Positions 1 to 9,518 are shown, counted from the stretch's first letter. The stretch is DNA of 50,790 bases from Brenneria alni (GCF_003666245.1 NZ_MJLZ01000031.1:1-50790); one strand, 5' to 3'. The notes: generated by a model not told the origin, from the sequence alone. Numbers and translations: made by a program.

Positions 1-322
1 TTACTGGGATTATTAACACATTATGGTAAGGACTACCGATAATAATCGTAAAAAGCAATATTACAGTTTGCACTCAATTTATTTTAATATTCTGTTGATA
101 TACTCTTTTAACACGAACTACAGAATTTACCTGCTGAAATTCTACTTGTGACCAAGTTTTCAATTAAAAAACCGCTCTATTAAGAGAAATTTTATATCTT
201 TGCGGAGGATGGTTTTCATCCAATCATGGCGGGGTGAGGCATTATGCGGATATCAAAAACAAATGCAGGCAATAAACATATATATCGCGCCCAAAAACAG
301 AAAATAGTGAACCGCCAGGCAA
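1..322. other. AT-rich stretch with no supported gene
   Basis: I see no convincing coding region here. The stretch is AT-rich compared with the genes to its right. A short plus-strand frame begins at 244 behind a fair ribosome site, but it runs antisense into the 3' end of ygfX and has no recognisable composition, so it is not called. In E. coli the flavodoxin gene fldB lies on this side of ygfX; no fldB sequence is visible here. Confidence 0.5.
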
Positions 323-736
323 TTACCTCACCCAGCGTTTATGCTGCAACAACAGTTGGCGCAGGTGACGCCACTCTTCATTCCCCATACTGTCCGATGC
401 CAGCCACAGTCGCTGTCGCCTTTTACCATCAACCGCCCTAAGTGACAGTAAAATGCCATTCTTCAGCATCCACGGACGTTTGATAATCCGCCATTCCTGT
501 TGCTGCCAACGCAGGTGCGTTGCGCCGAGTAATGAAATTTCCCCCTGACGGGATTTGATGTTCCGCTGACTGCGGATGAAACCGAACACCACCAGCGTGA
601 CCAACCCCAGCCACAGCACAGTATAACTGTCCGACCAGGGCGCCAGCAGTATCAGTAAAACCAGTAGTCCGTGCGCAACCAGTGAAAAAAGCTGCATACG
701 CCAGGAAACGCGAAGGTCACATTGCCACTGGGCCAC
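323..736 (-). CDS. ygfX: YgfX (CptA) family inner-membrane protein
   Basis: The product is a 137-residue small membrane protein of the YgfX/CptA family. It has two adjacent hydrophobic segments at roughly residues 13-33 and 38-52, followed by a basic, tryptophan-rich cytoplasmic domain containing RWQQQEWRI and [12 protein letters not shown]. In E. coli this protein has been described as a toxin acting on FtsZ and MreB, paired with the small protein encoded just upstream, although that partner is now better known as the flavinylation factor SdhE. The gene overlaps sdhE by 20 bases, so the two are translationally coupled. The start at 736 (ATG) gives the usual family length. Family identity is firm; whether it works as a toxin is not decided by the sequence. 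Confidence 0.9.
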   Translation of the reverse strand: MAQWQCDLRVSWRMQLFSLVAHGLLVLLILLAPWSDSYTVLWLGLVTLVVFGFIRSQRNIKSRQGEISLLGATHLRWQQQEWRIIKRPWMLKNGILLSLRAVDGKRRQRLWLASDSMGNEEWRHLRQLLLQHKRWVR

Positions 737-983
737 GGTCTTTATTTCGTGTCTGGATAAGGGAGATCATACGTTTCAGATCCTGATCTTGCGGTTCACC
801 GTGATTCATCAGCCAGTTAAACAGGTCTGGATCGTCACACTGCAACAGGCGAACAAAGGTTCGCTTGTCATCATTACTTAATGCGTCATAGTCATGCTCA
901 AAAAAAGGCATGATAGAAATATCCAACTCACGCATACCGCGCCGACATGCCCAGTGAATCCGTGATTTATTATCGATTTCCAT
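717..983 (-). CDS. sdhE: SdhE, FAD assembly factor for succinate dehydrogenase
   Basis: This 88-residue protein is SdhE (YgfY/CptB), which promotes covalent attachment of FAD to the flavoprotein subunits SdhA and FrdA in the cytoplasm. The signature RGMRELD near residues 15-21 matches the family's conserved RGxxE motif, and the rest is a small acidic helical fold ending in a basic tail. The ATG at 983 is preceded by AAGGTGG at good spacing. It is the first gene of a two-gene unit with ygfX and is divergent from ygfZ, the same arrangement as in E. coli. Nothing in it looks damaged. Confidence 0.95.
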   Translation of the reverse strand: MEIDNKSRIHWACRRGMRELDISIMPFFEHDYDALSNDDKRTFVRLLQCDDPDLFNWLMNHGEPQDQDLKRMISLIQTRNKDRGPVAM

Positions 984-1184
984 GCTTATACCACCTTATT
1001 ATCGATGCTGACTATCAGTGTAACCTGATTTCAGCAACGGGTATTCAACGAATAGTAACACTTTGACATATTTTACCGGGATATTGAGCCATACCGCCCA
1101 CCCGCACAATAACCACTTGCAAACCCTGACCGCTCTTTTACCATTAGGGCATTCGCTTATTGCATCGCCGCGCAGGATTGTACT

Positions 1185-2171
1185 ATGCCCAATCAACCCG
1201 CTTTTGCCTCACAACTACCGATTGCTTCTTCTCATCTCCCCGCGACCCTGATCTCGCTTGATGACTGGGCGCTGGTCACATTAACCGGCCCCGACACCGT
1301 CAAGTACCTTCAGGGACAGGTCACTGCCGACGTGGCAGCGCTACCCGCCGACCAGCATGTACTCTGTGCGCACTGTGACGCCAAGGGAAAAATGTGGAGC
1401 GCTCTGCGTTTATTCCAACGCGGAGAGGGGTTTGCTTTTATTGAACGCCGTAACCTGCGCGACATCCAACTCAATGAGCTGAAAAAATACGCTGTTTTCT
1501 CCAAAACGACGATCGCCGCAGACGACAATCTCGTACTGCTGGGTGCCGCTGGCGCACAGATCCGTGAAAAGCTGCGCCTGATTTTCGATACCCTGCCGGA
1601 CGCCGAGCACCCGGTTGTTCACCATCAGGAGGCTACCCTACTCCATTTTCCGCATCCCGAAGAACGTTTCCTGCTGGTACTGACCACAGAGCAATGCACT
1701 ACGCTGCTGGAACGACTTGAAGGCAAGGCTGGGTTAAATGATAGCCGCCAATGGCTGGCTTTGGATATTGAATCCGGTCTGCCGATCATTGATAGCGCAA
1801 ATAGTGCGCAGTTCATCCCGCAAGCGGCTAATTTACAGGCATTAAATGGGATCAGTTTCAGCAAAGGATGCTACGCCGGGCAGGAAATGGTTGCCCGCGC
1901 CAAATACCGGGGCGCCAACAAACGGGCGCTCTACTGGTTGGCCGGTCAGGCAGGCAGGGTTCCCGACGTTGGGGAAGATCTGGAATTACGGCTGGGGGAA
2001 AACTGGCGCCGGACCGGCACCGTACTGGCAGCCTGCCGATTGCAGGATGAAAGGGTATGGGTACAGGCCGTGCTGAACAACGATCTTGAGGCCGACAGCA
2101 CCCTGCGCGTGCGGGACGATGCCGACAGTACGCTGGCGATTCAACCCTTGCCGTATACGCTTGAAGATTGA
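1185..2171 (+). CDS. ygfZ: YgfZ, folate-binding protein for tRNA modification / Fe-S repair
   Basis: This 328-residue protein is YgfZ, a cytoplasmic folate-binding protein related to the GcvT fold. It supports the activity of iron-sulfur enzymes such as MiaB. The hallmark KGCYAGQE is present at residues 227-234 and includes the essential cysteine. The length is close to the E. coli protein (326). ATG at 1185 follows AGGA at proper spacing. It is divergent from sdhE-ygfX. In E. coli the next gene is the hemolysin III homologue yqfA; here a two-gene DUF4160/DUF2442 cassette lies between them. Confidence 0.95.
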   Translation: MPNQPAFASQLPIASSHLPATLISLDDWALVTLTGPDTVKYLQGQVTADVAALPADQHVLCAHCDAKGKMWSALRLFQRGEGFAFIERRNLRDIQLNELKKYAVFSKTTIAADDNLVLLGAAGAQIREKLRLIFDTLPDAEHPVVHHQEATLLHFPHPEERFLLVLTTEQCTTLLERLEGKAGLNDSRQWLALDIESGLPIIDSANSAQFIPQAANLQALNGISFSKGCYAGQEMVARAKYRGANKRALYWLAGQAGRVPDVGEDLELRLGENWRRTGTVLAACRLQDERVWVQAVLNNDLEADSTLRVRDDADSTLAIQPLPYTLED

Positions 2172-2294
2172 AAGCCATAATAACGCCGACACTCATCAGA
2201 GATTGGCAACAATCTTCGCCGCTGAACTCATCCTCGCGCATAGAGCATTCCCAACCTTAGCGCTATGCGATTTCGTAAACTGATGAACCAGACT

Positions 2295-2323
2295 TTGACT
2301 GGCGAATTTTTATTCATCATAAT
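2295..2323 (+). promoter_or_regulatory. sigma-70 promoter for the DUF4160-DUF2442 pair
   Basis: A -35 element TTGACT (2295-2300) and a -10 element CATAAT (2318-2323) are separated by 17 bases; each matches the consensus at five of six positions. It lies 23 bases before the DUF4160 start. The small pair therefore appears to have its own strong promoter rather than depend on ygfZ. Confidence 0.65.
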
Positions 2324-2346
2324 CCAGAGTATATGGAAGGGCACCT

Positions 2347-2589
2347 ATGCCTGTGATACTGAGATTCAGAGGTTTTACGTTTTTCTTCTACTCGAATGAG
2401 GGCAACCCTCAGGAACCAGCACATATTCATGTGCGGAACTCAGAAGCAGAGGCCAAATTCTGGTTAATACCAGAGAGTAAACTTGCTCGAAATGATGGGT
2501 TTAACGCCCGGGTATTGAAGGAACTCTCTGAAATTATTGATACTAACAAAACGTCATTTTTGGAGGCTTGGAATGACTATTTCAGCTAA
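2347..2589 (+). CDS. DUF4160 domain protein
   Basis: This small protein of 80 residues has the DUF4160 pattern: an N-terminal PVILRFRGFTFFFYSNE strand region, a conserved PAHIHVR histidine motif near residues 27-33, and a C-terminal helix with an acidic/aromatic end. The biochemical function of the family is unknown to me. GGAAGG precedes the ATG at 2347. The gene overlaps the following DUF2442 gene by 17 bases, which implies coupled translation. Such pairs recur in bacteria and are often suspected of being toxin-antitoxin-like or mobile cassettes, but nothing in the residues proves that. The base composition is more AT-rich than in ygfZ. Confidence 0.85.
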   Translation: MPVILRFRGFTFFFYSNEGNPQEPAHIHVRNSEAEAKFWLIPESKLARNDGFNARVLKELSEIIDTNKTSFLEAWNDYFS

Positions 2590-2821
2590 ACAGGTTCGTT
2601 TCGATGAATTCAATATGTGGGTGGAGCTTAGTGATGCCCGAACCCTTGGTGTTCCGTTAGTCTGGTTTCCTCGGTTGTTACATGCAACAGAAGCAGAGCG
2701 GAATAACTATGAGTTGAGTCCTCGCGGAATACACTGGGATAAACTTGGCGAAGACATTTCTATTGAAGGTTTGTTGGATGGCCGGGGTGATGTTACTCAC
2801 CGACCTCATCATGCAGCATAA
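2573..2821 (+). CDS. DUF2442 domain protein
   Basis: This 82-residue protein belongs to the DUF2442 family. The typical order is visible: a short strand ending in FDEFNMWVELSDARTLGVPL, then VWFPRLLHAT, then a conserved SPRGIHWDKLGEDISIEGLL segment. I chose ATG 2573 rather than an upstream in-frame codon because GGAGG lies directly before it at good spacing. The family begins near this residue, and the longer version would add a poor extension overlapping the partner gene. It is the second gene of a coupled pair with DUF4160. The role is unknown; some DUF2442 proteins are fused to helix-turn-helix domains, which hints at a regulatory or antitoxin-like function, but no such domain is present here. 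Confidence 0.85.
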   Translation: MTISAKQVRFDEFNMWVELSDARTLGVPLVWFPRLLHATEAERNNYELSPRGIHWDKLGEDISIEGLLDGRGDVTHRPHHAA

Positions 2822-2896
2822 TCTTTTGATTATCTCTATATGAGGAGTTATGGCGACATAAGAATAAAACCTCGTTCATCCATAATCTGCTTGAAT

Positions 2897-3544
2897 TTAC
2901 ACATAAAGATAAATAGCCAGAAAATGGCAGACACTGCCGCCCAGCACAAAACCGTGCCAAATGGCGTGGTTGTAGGGAATACGCTGACTGGCATAGAAGA
3001 TCACCCCCAGCGTATAAATGACGCCACCTATCGCCAGCAGCGTCACGCCGCCTATGGACAACGTCATAGCCAGTTGATAAATCACCACTAATGATAACCA
3101 GCCCATCACCAGATAGGTAATAAGCGAGAGCATTTCAAAACGGTGAGCGAACGCCAGCTTAAAAATGACGCCGATCAGCGCCATACTCCAGATCACCACC
3201 ATCAGCCCCTGGGCCAGCGGTGAGTTAAGCCCCACCAGTAAGAAAGGCGTATAAGTGCCGGCAATCAGCACGTAAATCGCACAGTGATCAAACTTCTTCA
3301 GCCAGGGTTTGGCACGCGGCGAGGGAATAGCGTGATACAACGTAGACGCCAGGAACAACAGAATGATGCTCCCGCCGTAAAGACTATAGCTGGTGATGGC
3401 TATGCTATCCGCACCATTATTCACCGCCTGCACCAACAACAGAACCAGACCGACAATACCGAAAACCAGGCCGATTCCGTGGCTGACGCTGTTGGCGATT
3501 TCCTCTGCCAGCGAATATCCCGACTCCCACAAATTCTTTGACAT
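2897..3544 (-). CDS. yqfA: Hemolysin III / PAQR family membrane protein (YqfA, TrhA)
   Basis: This 215-residue integral membrane protein has about seven hydrophobic segments and belongs to the hemolysin III (PAQR-type) family, called TrhA/YqfA in enterobacteria. Family motifs are clear: SVSHGIGL near residue 19, [26 protein letters not shown], and a C-terminal [17 protein letters not shown]. The conserved Ser, His and Asp residues probably form a metal site. I placed the start at ATG 3544 rather than 20 codons earlier, because AAGG precedes 3544 and the family begins at MSKNLW. Work on E. coli and Bacillus links this family to membrane energetics and fluidity; true haemolysin activity is doubtful. 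Confidence 0.93.
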   Translation of the reverse strand: MSKNLWESGYSLAEEIANSVSHGIGLVFGIVGLVLLLVQAVNNGADSIAITSYSLYGGSIILLFLASTLYHAIPSPRAKPWLKKFDHCAIYVLIAGTYTPFLLVGLNSPLAQGLMVVIWSMALIGVIFKLAFAHRFEMLSLITYLVMGWLSLVVIYQLAMTLSIGGVTLLAIGGVIYTLGVIFYASQRIPYNHAIWHGFVLGGSVCHFLAIYLYV

Positions 3545-3880
3545 GTTTACCTTAATTAGCGGCTTATTGCCCCATCCAGACGTCACGCGCCGCAGGCGCA
3601 ACATGACTCACCGAGTGAATAACCTTTGAGCAGCTTAACTGAGAATATTTTCAGTGTACACGTGTAAGCTAAAATAATCCCGCACCACCTATACCCAATA
3701 GATTTCAAGACGCAGGAAGGCAGCCAACACACCTGCGACTAGAAAGATGAGGGGTATACCATTTCTATATTAGCTGCAATCATGCATATAAATATCCGGT
3801 CACATCCCCTACAATTGTCCGCTTTTAAAGCGCTCTCATTATGAAGTGCTGTCCGGTTTTAACTGAGAGAGGTTGTTCTA
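3545..3880. other. intergenic region between yqfA and HD gene
   Basis: This 336-base divergent gap holds the ERIC-like repeat at 3690-3758 and, further right, AT-rich DNA that should contain the promoter of the HD-domain gene. TTGTCC near 3816 followed by CATTAT about 16 bases later is a weak candidate. No gene is visible. Confidence 0.5.
3690..3758. repeat. shortened ERIC-like palindromic repeat
   Basis: The segment begins TATACCC and ends GGGTATA. Its outer 27 bases on each side are an imperfect inverted repeat with 20 of 27 positions pairing. The inner parts GATTTCAAG, GCAGGAAGGCAGCCAACACACCTGC and the GGGGTATA end resemble the two ends of the enterobacterial repetitive intergenic consensus. 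The central ERIC core (around GTGAATCCCCAGGAGC) is missing, so this is about 69 bases instead of about 127. It lies between divergent genes. Confidence 0.75.
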
Positions 3881-4489
3881 ATGTCGTTTGCTTCAACTGT
3901 TCTTGATTTCGGTTCGCTGACCGATGTAATCGGCTTTCTGATGGAAATTGACAAGCTAAAAAGCGTGCAGCGCCGTTCAAAGATTATTGGCAGCGCACGC
4001 CATGAGGACTCCGCTGAACATAGCTGGCATTTTGCCGTCGCCGCCATGAGCCTGGCGCCTTATGCCGGGAAAGACGTCGATATTAACCGCGTGATCCAAA
4101 TGGCGCTGATTCACGATATCGTCGAAATTGATGCTGGCGACGTCATGGTTTATGACCTGCCTGCCCGTGTCGCCGTACACGAGCAGGAAGTGGCGGCGGC
4201 AGCGCGGATTTTCGGTCTGTTGCCAGAACCGCAACGCCAGCAATTCCACGATCTCTGGCTGGAATACGAAGCGGGCGAAACCGCCAATGCCCAATTTGCC
4301 CTGATGATCGACCGCATCATGCCGGTACTGATGAATTTGTATAATCAGGGCCAAAGCTGGGTGGAAAATGGCATCCGGTTGGATCAGGTATTAGGCCGCG
4401 CCGATTTCATTGCCAATATCAATCCTGAACTGTGGCAACACCTGAAACAGCATCTGGAAACGGCGAAAGCCAGGGGTTGGCTGCTTTAA
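3881..4489 (+). CDS. HD-domain phosphohydrolase
   Basis: This 202-residue cytoplasmic protein belongs to the HD metal-dependent phosphohydrolase superfamily, close to the YfbR/HDDC2-type nucleotidases. The metal-binding residues are visible: His47 in SAEHSWH, the doublet His78-Asp79 in ALIHDIVEIDAGD, and Asp144 in LMIDRIMP. YfbR-type enzymes remove phosphate from deoxynucleoside 5'-monophosphates, but this protein is clearly not YfbR itself, so the substrate is uncertain. GAGG precedes ATG 3881. It converges on the importer operon to its right. A hairpin with 8-base arms (TCGGGCGT at 4499 and ACGCCCGA ending at 4530) lies between the two, without a T tract. Confidence 0.85.
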   Translation: MSFASTVLDFGSLTDVIGFLMEIDKLKSVQRRSKIIGSARHEDSAEHSWHFAVAAMSLAPYAGKDVDINRVIQMALIHDIVEIDAGDVMVYDLPARVAVHEQEVAAAARIFGLLPEPQRQQFHDLWLEYEAGETANAQFALMIDRIMPVLMNLYNQGQSWVENGIRLDQVLGRADFIANINPELWQHLKQHLETAKARGWLL

Positions 4490-4566
4490 GCGCTATTGTC
4501 GGGCGTTGCTCCAGATAGAGTTACGCCCGAAACCCGCACCACGCCTGGATAATGCAAACAACAGCC

Positions 4567-5874
4567 TTATTCCGCTTGCTTAAGCGCAGTCTTCTCAACA
4601 TACGGCTTCATAATGGTATCCGCTTCCTGCTGTGCGCGGATCACGGCGTCATCCACTTTGGCGCTGGGATCGTTAAGCAAGGCGGCGAGCTGATTTTCCA
4701 TCGCCTTGCGTACCGCCACAGTCTCATAGGTCGCATACCAGGGATGAGCATACTGTAGTTGCGACAGCGCAATCGCCGCCCGCGGATCCTGCGCCAGATA
4801 CTCTTTCATATCGGGCAGGTCGTAGGCGGCTATGCGCGGGGCGAAATAGCCGGTAAACCGGCTCCAGCGCCCATTCACTTCCGGGCTGACCAGATAGCTC
4901 AGGAACTGCCAGGCGGCTTTTTTCTGTTGTTCTGAAATCCCTTTAAAACTCACCAGACTGGCGCCGCCAATGGTCACGCCACGGCGCACTTTTTCCGGCA
5001 TCATCGCCACGCCGAGCGGAAAATCTTTGGTGTTCTCGCGCATAAAGCCCAACGCCCCGGTACTCAGCATGGCCATGCCCAACTTACCTGAGAAGAAAGC
5101 CGCGCTGATCTGCTTGGAATTCAGCACACCCGCCGGCATCACCTTGTCCCGATACACCAGATCGCGCCAGAACTGCAATGCCCCTTTGGTTGAGGCGGTG
5201 TTGTAATACACTTCGCCAGGATAATCCGCGTTGTAATAAGCTCCGCCGTTGGCACGAGTCAGAGAAGACAACATCCAGCCGCCGTAATCATCGTTGGTGG
5301 AGGGGATCATAAGGCCCCACTGCCCTTTCGCCGGATCGGTCAGTTTTTTGGCTATCCTGACCACTTCATCCCAGGTTTTCGGCGGTTCATTGAACCCGGC
5401 TTGCTTCAGCATATTCTCGTTGTAGTACAGGATCGGCGTGGAGTTGTGGAACGGGATGGCGTAGGTCACGCCCATCACTTGCGCATTCTGATGCAGCGCA
5501 GGCCAGAAATTTTTGGTCAGAAACGGCGTGGCTTTTTCGTTGCCGTATTTGAACAGATCATCCATCGGCAGGATCTGATCCTTGATCACCAAATCGGCGG
5601 TGAAGTTGGCCGACATGATCACCAGCGCGGGTGGCTCCCCCGCTTTGGCGGCAGCTTCGGCCTTGACCTTGGTGGTATCGTAGCCGCCAGTAAAAATACC
5701 GCGTACCTCGACCTGATCCTGTGATGTGTTGTAGTCGTTAATGATCTGTTTCATTTCCATCGTCAGCTTGCCGTCCACCGGCGCGGGAAACATGAAATCA
5801 ATACTCTGTTTTGCCAGCACCTGACCCGCACTGAGCAGCGCGATAGCCAGCGCAGCAATATGATATTTACGCAT
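4567..5874 (-). CDS. Extracellular solute-binding protein, UgpB-like
   Basis: This 435-residue protein is a family 1 extracellular solute-binding protein similar to the glycerol-3-phosphate binding protein UgpB. It has a Sec signal peptide of about 21 residues ending in AGQVLA, and typical segments such as AIPFHNSTPILYYNENML, PPKTWDEVV and IGGASLVSF. It should capture the substrate in the periplasm and deliver it to the two permeases of the same operon. It is the last of five genes and overlaps the ATPase gene by 8 bases. Because GpdQ is in the same operon, glycerophosphodiesters such as glycerophosphoethanolamine or glycerophosphocholine are the likely substrates. It is clearly diverged from E. 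coli UgpB. Confidence 0.85.
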   Translation of the reverse strand: MRKYHIAALAIALLSAGQVLAKQSIDFMFPAPVDGKLTMEMKQIINDYNTSQDQVEVRGIFTGGYDTTKVKAEAAAKAGEPPALVIMSANFTADLVIKDQILPMDDLFKYGNEKATPFLTKNFWPALHQNAQVMGVTYAIPFHNSTPILYYNENMLKQAGFNEPPKTWDEVVRIAKKLTDPAKGQWGLMIPSTNDDYGGWMLSSLTRANGGAYYNADYPGEVYYNTASTKGALQFWRDLVYRDKVMPAGVLNSKQISAAFFSGKLGMAMLSTGALGFMRENTKDFPLGVAMMPEKVRRGVTIGGASLVSFKGISEQQKKAAWQFLSYLVSPEVNGRWSRFTGYFAPRIAAYDLPDMKEYLAQDPRAAIALSQLQYAHPWYATYETVAVRKAMENQLAALLNDPSAKVDDAVIRAQQEADTIMKPYVEKTALKQAE

Positions 5875-6955
5875 CTATTTTCTCCTGGGATAAATTGCGG
5901 GCGGTGCGCCCGGAAAACCAATGACAATCCTGTAGGGAAAAACTGAGGAGCAGCGCCGCGCCGATACCCGGCACGCCGTGGCGATTGGCCCGGCGATAGC
6001 GGATGGGGCCAAGCGGCGTATCCACCTGCATCAGATATTCGGCGCCGAACAGTTCCCGCTGCACCACCGTTGCCGGCAGTTGCACCCGGCCTTCTGATGC
6101 GTCCTGTTCGGTAATATGTTCGGGACGGATGCCTAACAGCACCGCCGTCATGGCGCGGGTTTCGTCCGTTTCAGGCAGCCTGATGTGCTGATCCAACAGC
6201 ACGGCCTGACCGGACGTACAGGGCAAAGCGATCAGATTCATCGCCGGGGTGCCGATGAATCCCGCCACAAATACATTGGCAGGATGGGCATAGAGTTGTT
6301 CGGGCGTGCCGACCTGCTGCAACTCGCCCTGATCCAGCACAGCGATCCGATCGGCCATAGTCATGGCTTCAATCTGATCGTGGGTAACATAAACCGTGGT
6401 GGTTTTCAGTTGCTGATGTAACGCCATGATCCCGTCCCGCACGTCGCTGCGCAGTCGGGCATCGAGATTCGACAGCGGTTCATCCATCAGAAACAGACGG
6501 GGATTGCGCACAATCGCCCGCGCCATCGCCACACGCTGCCGCTGGCCGCCAGAGAGTTTGCCCGGCTTACGATGCAGCAAAGGTTCAAGCTGTAGCAGGC
6601 TGGCAACCCGCTGTACCCGCGCCGGATACTCAGCTTTTGGCTCACCGCGCATACGCATACCGAAGGTGATGTTCTGCTCCACCGTCAGGTGTGGAAACAG
6701 CGCGTAGTTCTGGAAGATCATCGAAAAATTACGCTGTTTCGGGCTCCAGTGCGTAATCTCCTCATCCCCAAGCAGGATTTGCCCTGTATTGACGCTCTCC
6801 AGCCCGGCCAACATACGCAACAAGGTGCTTTTGCCACAGCCAGACGGGCCGACCAGCACCAGAAATTCTCCATCGACAATATCCAGCGACAGCGATTTCA
6901 GCGCCTGAGTGTGTTCAAACTGCTTGCTGATATTGCGCAACTGAATCACAGCCAT
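5867..6955 (-). CDS. ABC importer ATPase, UgpC/MalK type
   Basis: This 362-residue ATPase belongs to the MalK/UgpC group of sugar and glycerol-phosphate importers. It has Walker [10 protein letters not shown] at residues 36-44, the Q-loop in FQNYALFPH, the signature LSGGQ at 134-138, Walker B LFLMDEP at 154-160, and the switch histidine in [12 protein letters not shown]-terminal beta-barrel regulatory (TOBE-like) domain contains GIRPEHI. It energises the permease pair encoded upstream. The gene overlaps gpdQ by 10 bases on one side and the binding-protein gene by 8 on the other, so all are co-translated. In E. coli UgpC the C-terminal domain binds UgpQ; here the partner enzyme is GpdQ, a different fold. 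Confidence 0.9.
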   Translation of the reverse strand: MAVIQLRNISKQFEHTQALKSLSLDIVDGEFLVLVGPSGCGKSTLLRMLAGLESVNTGQILLGDEEITHWSPKQRNFSMIFQNYALFPHLTVEQNITFGMRMRGEPKAEYPARVQRVASLLQLEPLLHRKPGKLSGGQRQRVAMARAIVRNPRLFLMDEPLSNLDARLRSDVRDGIMALHQQLKTTTVYVTHDQIEAMTMADRIAVLDQGELQQVGTPEQLYAHPANVFVAGFIGTPAMNLIALPCTSGQAVLLDQHIRLPETDETRAMTAVLLGIRPEHITEQDASEGRVQLPATVVQRELFGAEYLMQVDTPLGPIRYRRANRHGVPGIGAALLLSFSLQDCHWFSGRTARNLSQEKIDA

Positions 6956-7779
6956 GATTCATCCACCGGGCAACTGATAGAGGGATCGTAACGATAAGGA
7001 CCGGCAAATTGCGCCAGCGACTGACAATAGCTGACCAGTCCGGTAACCGGGACATAGCGGTGCATAACGACGGAAGCCGGTTCAAGGTTGTAGTAAGGCG
7101 TGTCGTCATGATGTAAATAAGGCACCTGATGCACCGTTCCCGGCACCGTGGCAATTATGGCCTGACGGTATTGGGCGACGATCAGGCGGTGATTGTGGCC
7201 GCAGAAAATCCGGGTCAATTGAGGGAAGCGGTCGATCAGTTTCAGCAATTCATGGCCATTTTCACAGGCGATAGGGTCCATCTGTGCGCAGCCCAGCGGC
7301 AGCGGCGGATGGTGCATAAAAACCGCACTTTCCCGATCCGGATGATCCCTGAGTTGTTGCTCCAGCCAGCCGAGCGTTGCCTGCGTCAGCCAGCCTTTTG
7401 ACTGCCCTGCCAGACTGCTGTCAATAAACAGCAAACGCACCGGGAAACCGTCCACCGCATAGCGGATATTTTCCGCATCGTCGCCCAGCAATGGACATAG
7501 CGGGCGCATGGCATCGAGGAAGTGGCGTTTATCGTCATGATTACCTGGGATCACATACAGCGAATAGTCCAGCATTTGCAACACCCGCCGGGCAACCTGA
7601 TACTCCTGCGGAGAACCACAGTTGACGATATCGCCGCTGATCACTACCGCGTCCGGCAGCTCCGGCAACGCGTTCAACTGATTGACCACTTCCGCGTTCT
7701 GACTGTTGACATCAATAAACTCATACAACTTACGGCCTTCACTGCGAAAATGCAGATCGGAAATCTGTGCCAGTAACAT
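6946..7779 (-). CDS. gpdQ: GpdQ, glycerophosphodiesterase
   Basis: This 277-residue cytoplasmic enzyme closely matches GpdQ of Klebsiella (Enterobacter) aerogenes, a binuclear metallophosphoesterase that hydrolyses glycerophosphodiesters to glycerol-3-phosphate and an alcohol. All seven known metal ligands occur at the same residue numbers: Asp8, His10, Asp50, Asn80, His156, His195 and His197. The motifs are ISDLHF, GDIVNCG, GNHDD, MHHPP and GHNH. I set the start at ATG 7779, preceded by GGGAGAGG, because a longer version adds 18 unrelated residues and overlaps the permease gene. It sits between the permease and ATPase genes of an Ugp-type importer, tying uptake directly to hydrolysis. GpdQ is unrelated in fold to E. 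coli UgpQ and GlpQ. Confidence 0.95.
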   Translation of the reverse strand: MLLAQISDLHFRSEGRKLYEFIDVNSQNAEVVNQLNALPELPDAVVISGDIVNCGSPQEYQVARRVLQMLDYSLYVIPGNHDDKRHFLDAMRPLCPLLGDDAENIRYAVDGFPVRLLFIDSSLAGQSKGWLTQATLGWLEQQLRDHPDRESAVFMHHPPLPLGCAQMDPIACENGHELLKLIDRFPQLTRIFCGHNHRLIVAQYRQAIIATVPGTVHQVPYLHHDDTPYYNLEPASVVMHRYVPVTGLVSYCQSLAQFAGPYRYDPSISCPVDESWL

Positions 7780-7810
7780 CGCCTCTCTCCCAGCGCCGAT
7801 TGAAAGGCGC

Positions 7811-8656
7811 TTACTTGATACCCGAAAAACCAAAACTACTCAGGAACTGTTTTTGGAACAGCACAAAGGCCAGCATCAATGGCAAACACACCAGCAGCGT
7901 GCCAGCGCAAATCAGTCCCCATTGCCCACCGGACTCCGCCCCCATGGCAAACGACACCAGACCGATGGTCAGCACCTGTTTATCAGGATCGTTGAGCACC
8001 ATCAGCGGCCACAGATATTCATTCCAGTGGTAAGTGATGCTAACGGTGGCAAAGGCCAGAATCGACGGCCAGGTCATGGGGATCAGCACGTGAAACACCA
8101 CCTGCCACCAGCGGCAGCCCTCCATCAGCGCCGCCTCTTCAATTTCTTTGGCGATATTCAGAAACGCCTGACGCATCATGAACACGCCGAACGCCGAGGC
8201 AAAATACGGCATCATCACGCCTGTCAGCGTGTTGAGCAGCCCCAGTTGTTTCAGCGTCATCATGTTCGGCACCATCATGACCACTGGCATGATCATCAGT
8301 TGAATCAGCAACAGATAGAACAACAGCGTTTTACCGCGAAACTGGTGGTAGGCGAAAATGTAGCCGGCGGTCGTGATGGTCACCAGTTGCACCAGAAAGG
8401 TGCCCAGCGCAAAAATCAGCGTGTTGGTATACAGTCGCAGCCAGTCGGCGCTGTGCCACGCCTCACGAAAGTTATCCAGCGTCAGTGGAAAGCGCGGAAG
8501 CACCGATGCCATATCGGCGCCAAAACTGCTGGTACTGACGGACGACGACAGCATCCACAGAAACGGGCTGACCCACAGCAGCGCGGCGCAGATCAACAGC
8601 AGCGGCAGCGTCAGGCGCGTGGTCACCCGCAGCGGGTGCCGGTGTTCAGCGCTCAT
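7811..8656 (-). CDS. ABC importer permease, UgpE-like
   Basis: This 281-residue inner-membrane permease is of the UgpE/MalG type with about six transmembrane helices. The first is near residues 16-34 ([19 protein letters not shown]). The EAA loop that contacts the ATPase is visible as [21 protein letters not shown]. It pairs with the UgpA-like permease, whose gene it overlaps by 11 bases. A gap of 31 bases separates it from gpdQ. The length is the same as E. coli UgpE (281). Substrate specificity cannot be read from the permease; it is inferred from GpdQ. Confidence 0.9.
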   Translation of the reverse strand: MSAEHRHPLRVTTRLTLPLLLICAALLWVSPFLWMLSSSVSTSSFGADMASVLPRFPLTLDNFREAWHSADWLRLYTNTLIFALGTFLVQLVTITTAGYIFAYHQFRGKTLLFYLLLIQLMIMPVVMMVPNMMTLKQLGLLNTLTGVMMPYFASAFGVFMMRQAFLNIAKEIEEAALMEGCRWWQVVFHVLIPMTWPSILAFATVSITYHWNEYLWPLMVLNDPDKQVLTIGLVSFAMGAESGGQWGLICAGTLLVCLPLMLAFVLFQKQFLSSFGFSGIK

Positions 8657-9518
8657 AGTGCGCTCCTTTTTCCAGCACTTTCAGGTTCAGCACGGAGAAC
8701 GCAAACAGCAACAGCAGCGTAAGGAAGGTCGCGGCGGAGGCTTTGCCGAGATCATGGGTGTCGTTCGCCAGATCCTGAATGTAATACAGCAGAACGGTGG
8801 TGGCGTTGTTCGGCCCGCCGCGCGTCATCACCGCTACATGGTCGATCTGGGTAATGGCGTAGATAAAGGCAATGGTGACGACAAACGCAATGGTGGGCCG
8901 CAACAACGGCAGGGTGACATAGAAGAAAACCTGAGATTTCGACGCCCCTTCCATGATGGCGGCCTCACGTGCCGAGGTGGAAATGGATTGCAGCCCGGCC
9001 AGGAAAAACAGCATGTAATAACCGGCAAACTTCCAGATACCGATGACACTCACCGCCACCAATGCCGTATCGCTCATGCCGAGGTAATTATTGTTCATCG
9101 GGCCGAAAATCTTCGCCAGATAGTAGTCCAGCAGGCCCAGCCCCGGCATGAAGATAAACAGCCACAGCGTCGCCGCGCTGACCAGCGGCACAATCATCGG
9201 AAAGAAAAAGGCGGTGCGCAGCCAGCGGTTAATACGCGAATTTTCCCACAGCATCACAGCCAGCAGTAGAGCCAACAGCACGCCGGGGATAACCGTCATC
9301 AGGATATACAGCACATTGTTCCACAGCGCCTGCCAGAACACGGCATCCTGTAGCAGGCGGACAATATTATCCATACCGACGAATGGCGGCTGGTTGGCAT
9401 TCATCCGGGTGTCATAAAAACTGTCGATAGCCGAACGCAGTAAAGGGAAATAGGTAAAGGCGAAAAGAAAAATCAGCGTTGGCGACAGCACAAGGTAAGG
9501 AAACCATTTTACACGCAT
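8646..9518 (-). CDS. ABC importer permease, UgpA-like
   Basis: This 290-residue permease is of the UgpA/MalF type with six predicted membrane helices, starting FPYLVLSPTLIFLFAF. Its EAA coupling loop reads AREAAIMEGASKSQVFFYVTLP. It is the first gene of the operon, in the order A-E-gpdQ-C-B; E. coli has ugpB-A-E-C-Q, so both the order and the phosphodiesterase differ. The start at ATG 9518 lies 64 bases downstream of a well-formed Pho box, which suggests induction by phosphate starvation. It forms a heterodimer with the next gene's product. Confidence 0.9.
   Translation of the reverse strand: MRVKWFPYLVLSPTLIFLFAFTYFPLLRSAIDSFYDTRMNANQPPFVGMDNIVRLLQDAVFWQALWNNVLYILMTVIPGVLLALLLAVMLWENSRINRWLRTAFFFPMIVPLVSAATLWLFIFMPGLGLLDYYLAKIFGPMNNNYLGMSDTALVAVSVIGIWKFAGYYMLFFLAGLQSISTSAREAAIMEGASKSQVFFYVTLPLLRPTIAFVVTIAFIYAITQIDHVAVMTRGGPNNATTVLLYYIQDLANDTHDLGKASAATFLTLLLLFAFSVLNLKVLEKGAHYER

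Noticed and set aside
244-441. Short frame with a fair ribosome site at the left edge
   Set aside because: It overlaps the 3' end of ygfX antisense, has no recognisable protein-like pattern, and no neighbour suggests a role.
717-736. SdhE-YgfX as a toxin-antitoxin system
   Set aside because: The overlap and older naming suggest it, but SdhE has a firm role in flavinylation; the sequence gives no extra support for toxin-antitoxin activity.
7706-8722. Long plus-strand open frame opposite the UgpE-like permease and gpdQ
   Set aside because: It is antisense to well-supported genes; the His/Gln/Arg-rich translation is typical of a shadow frame in GC-rich DNA.
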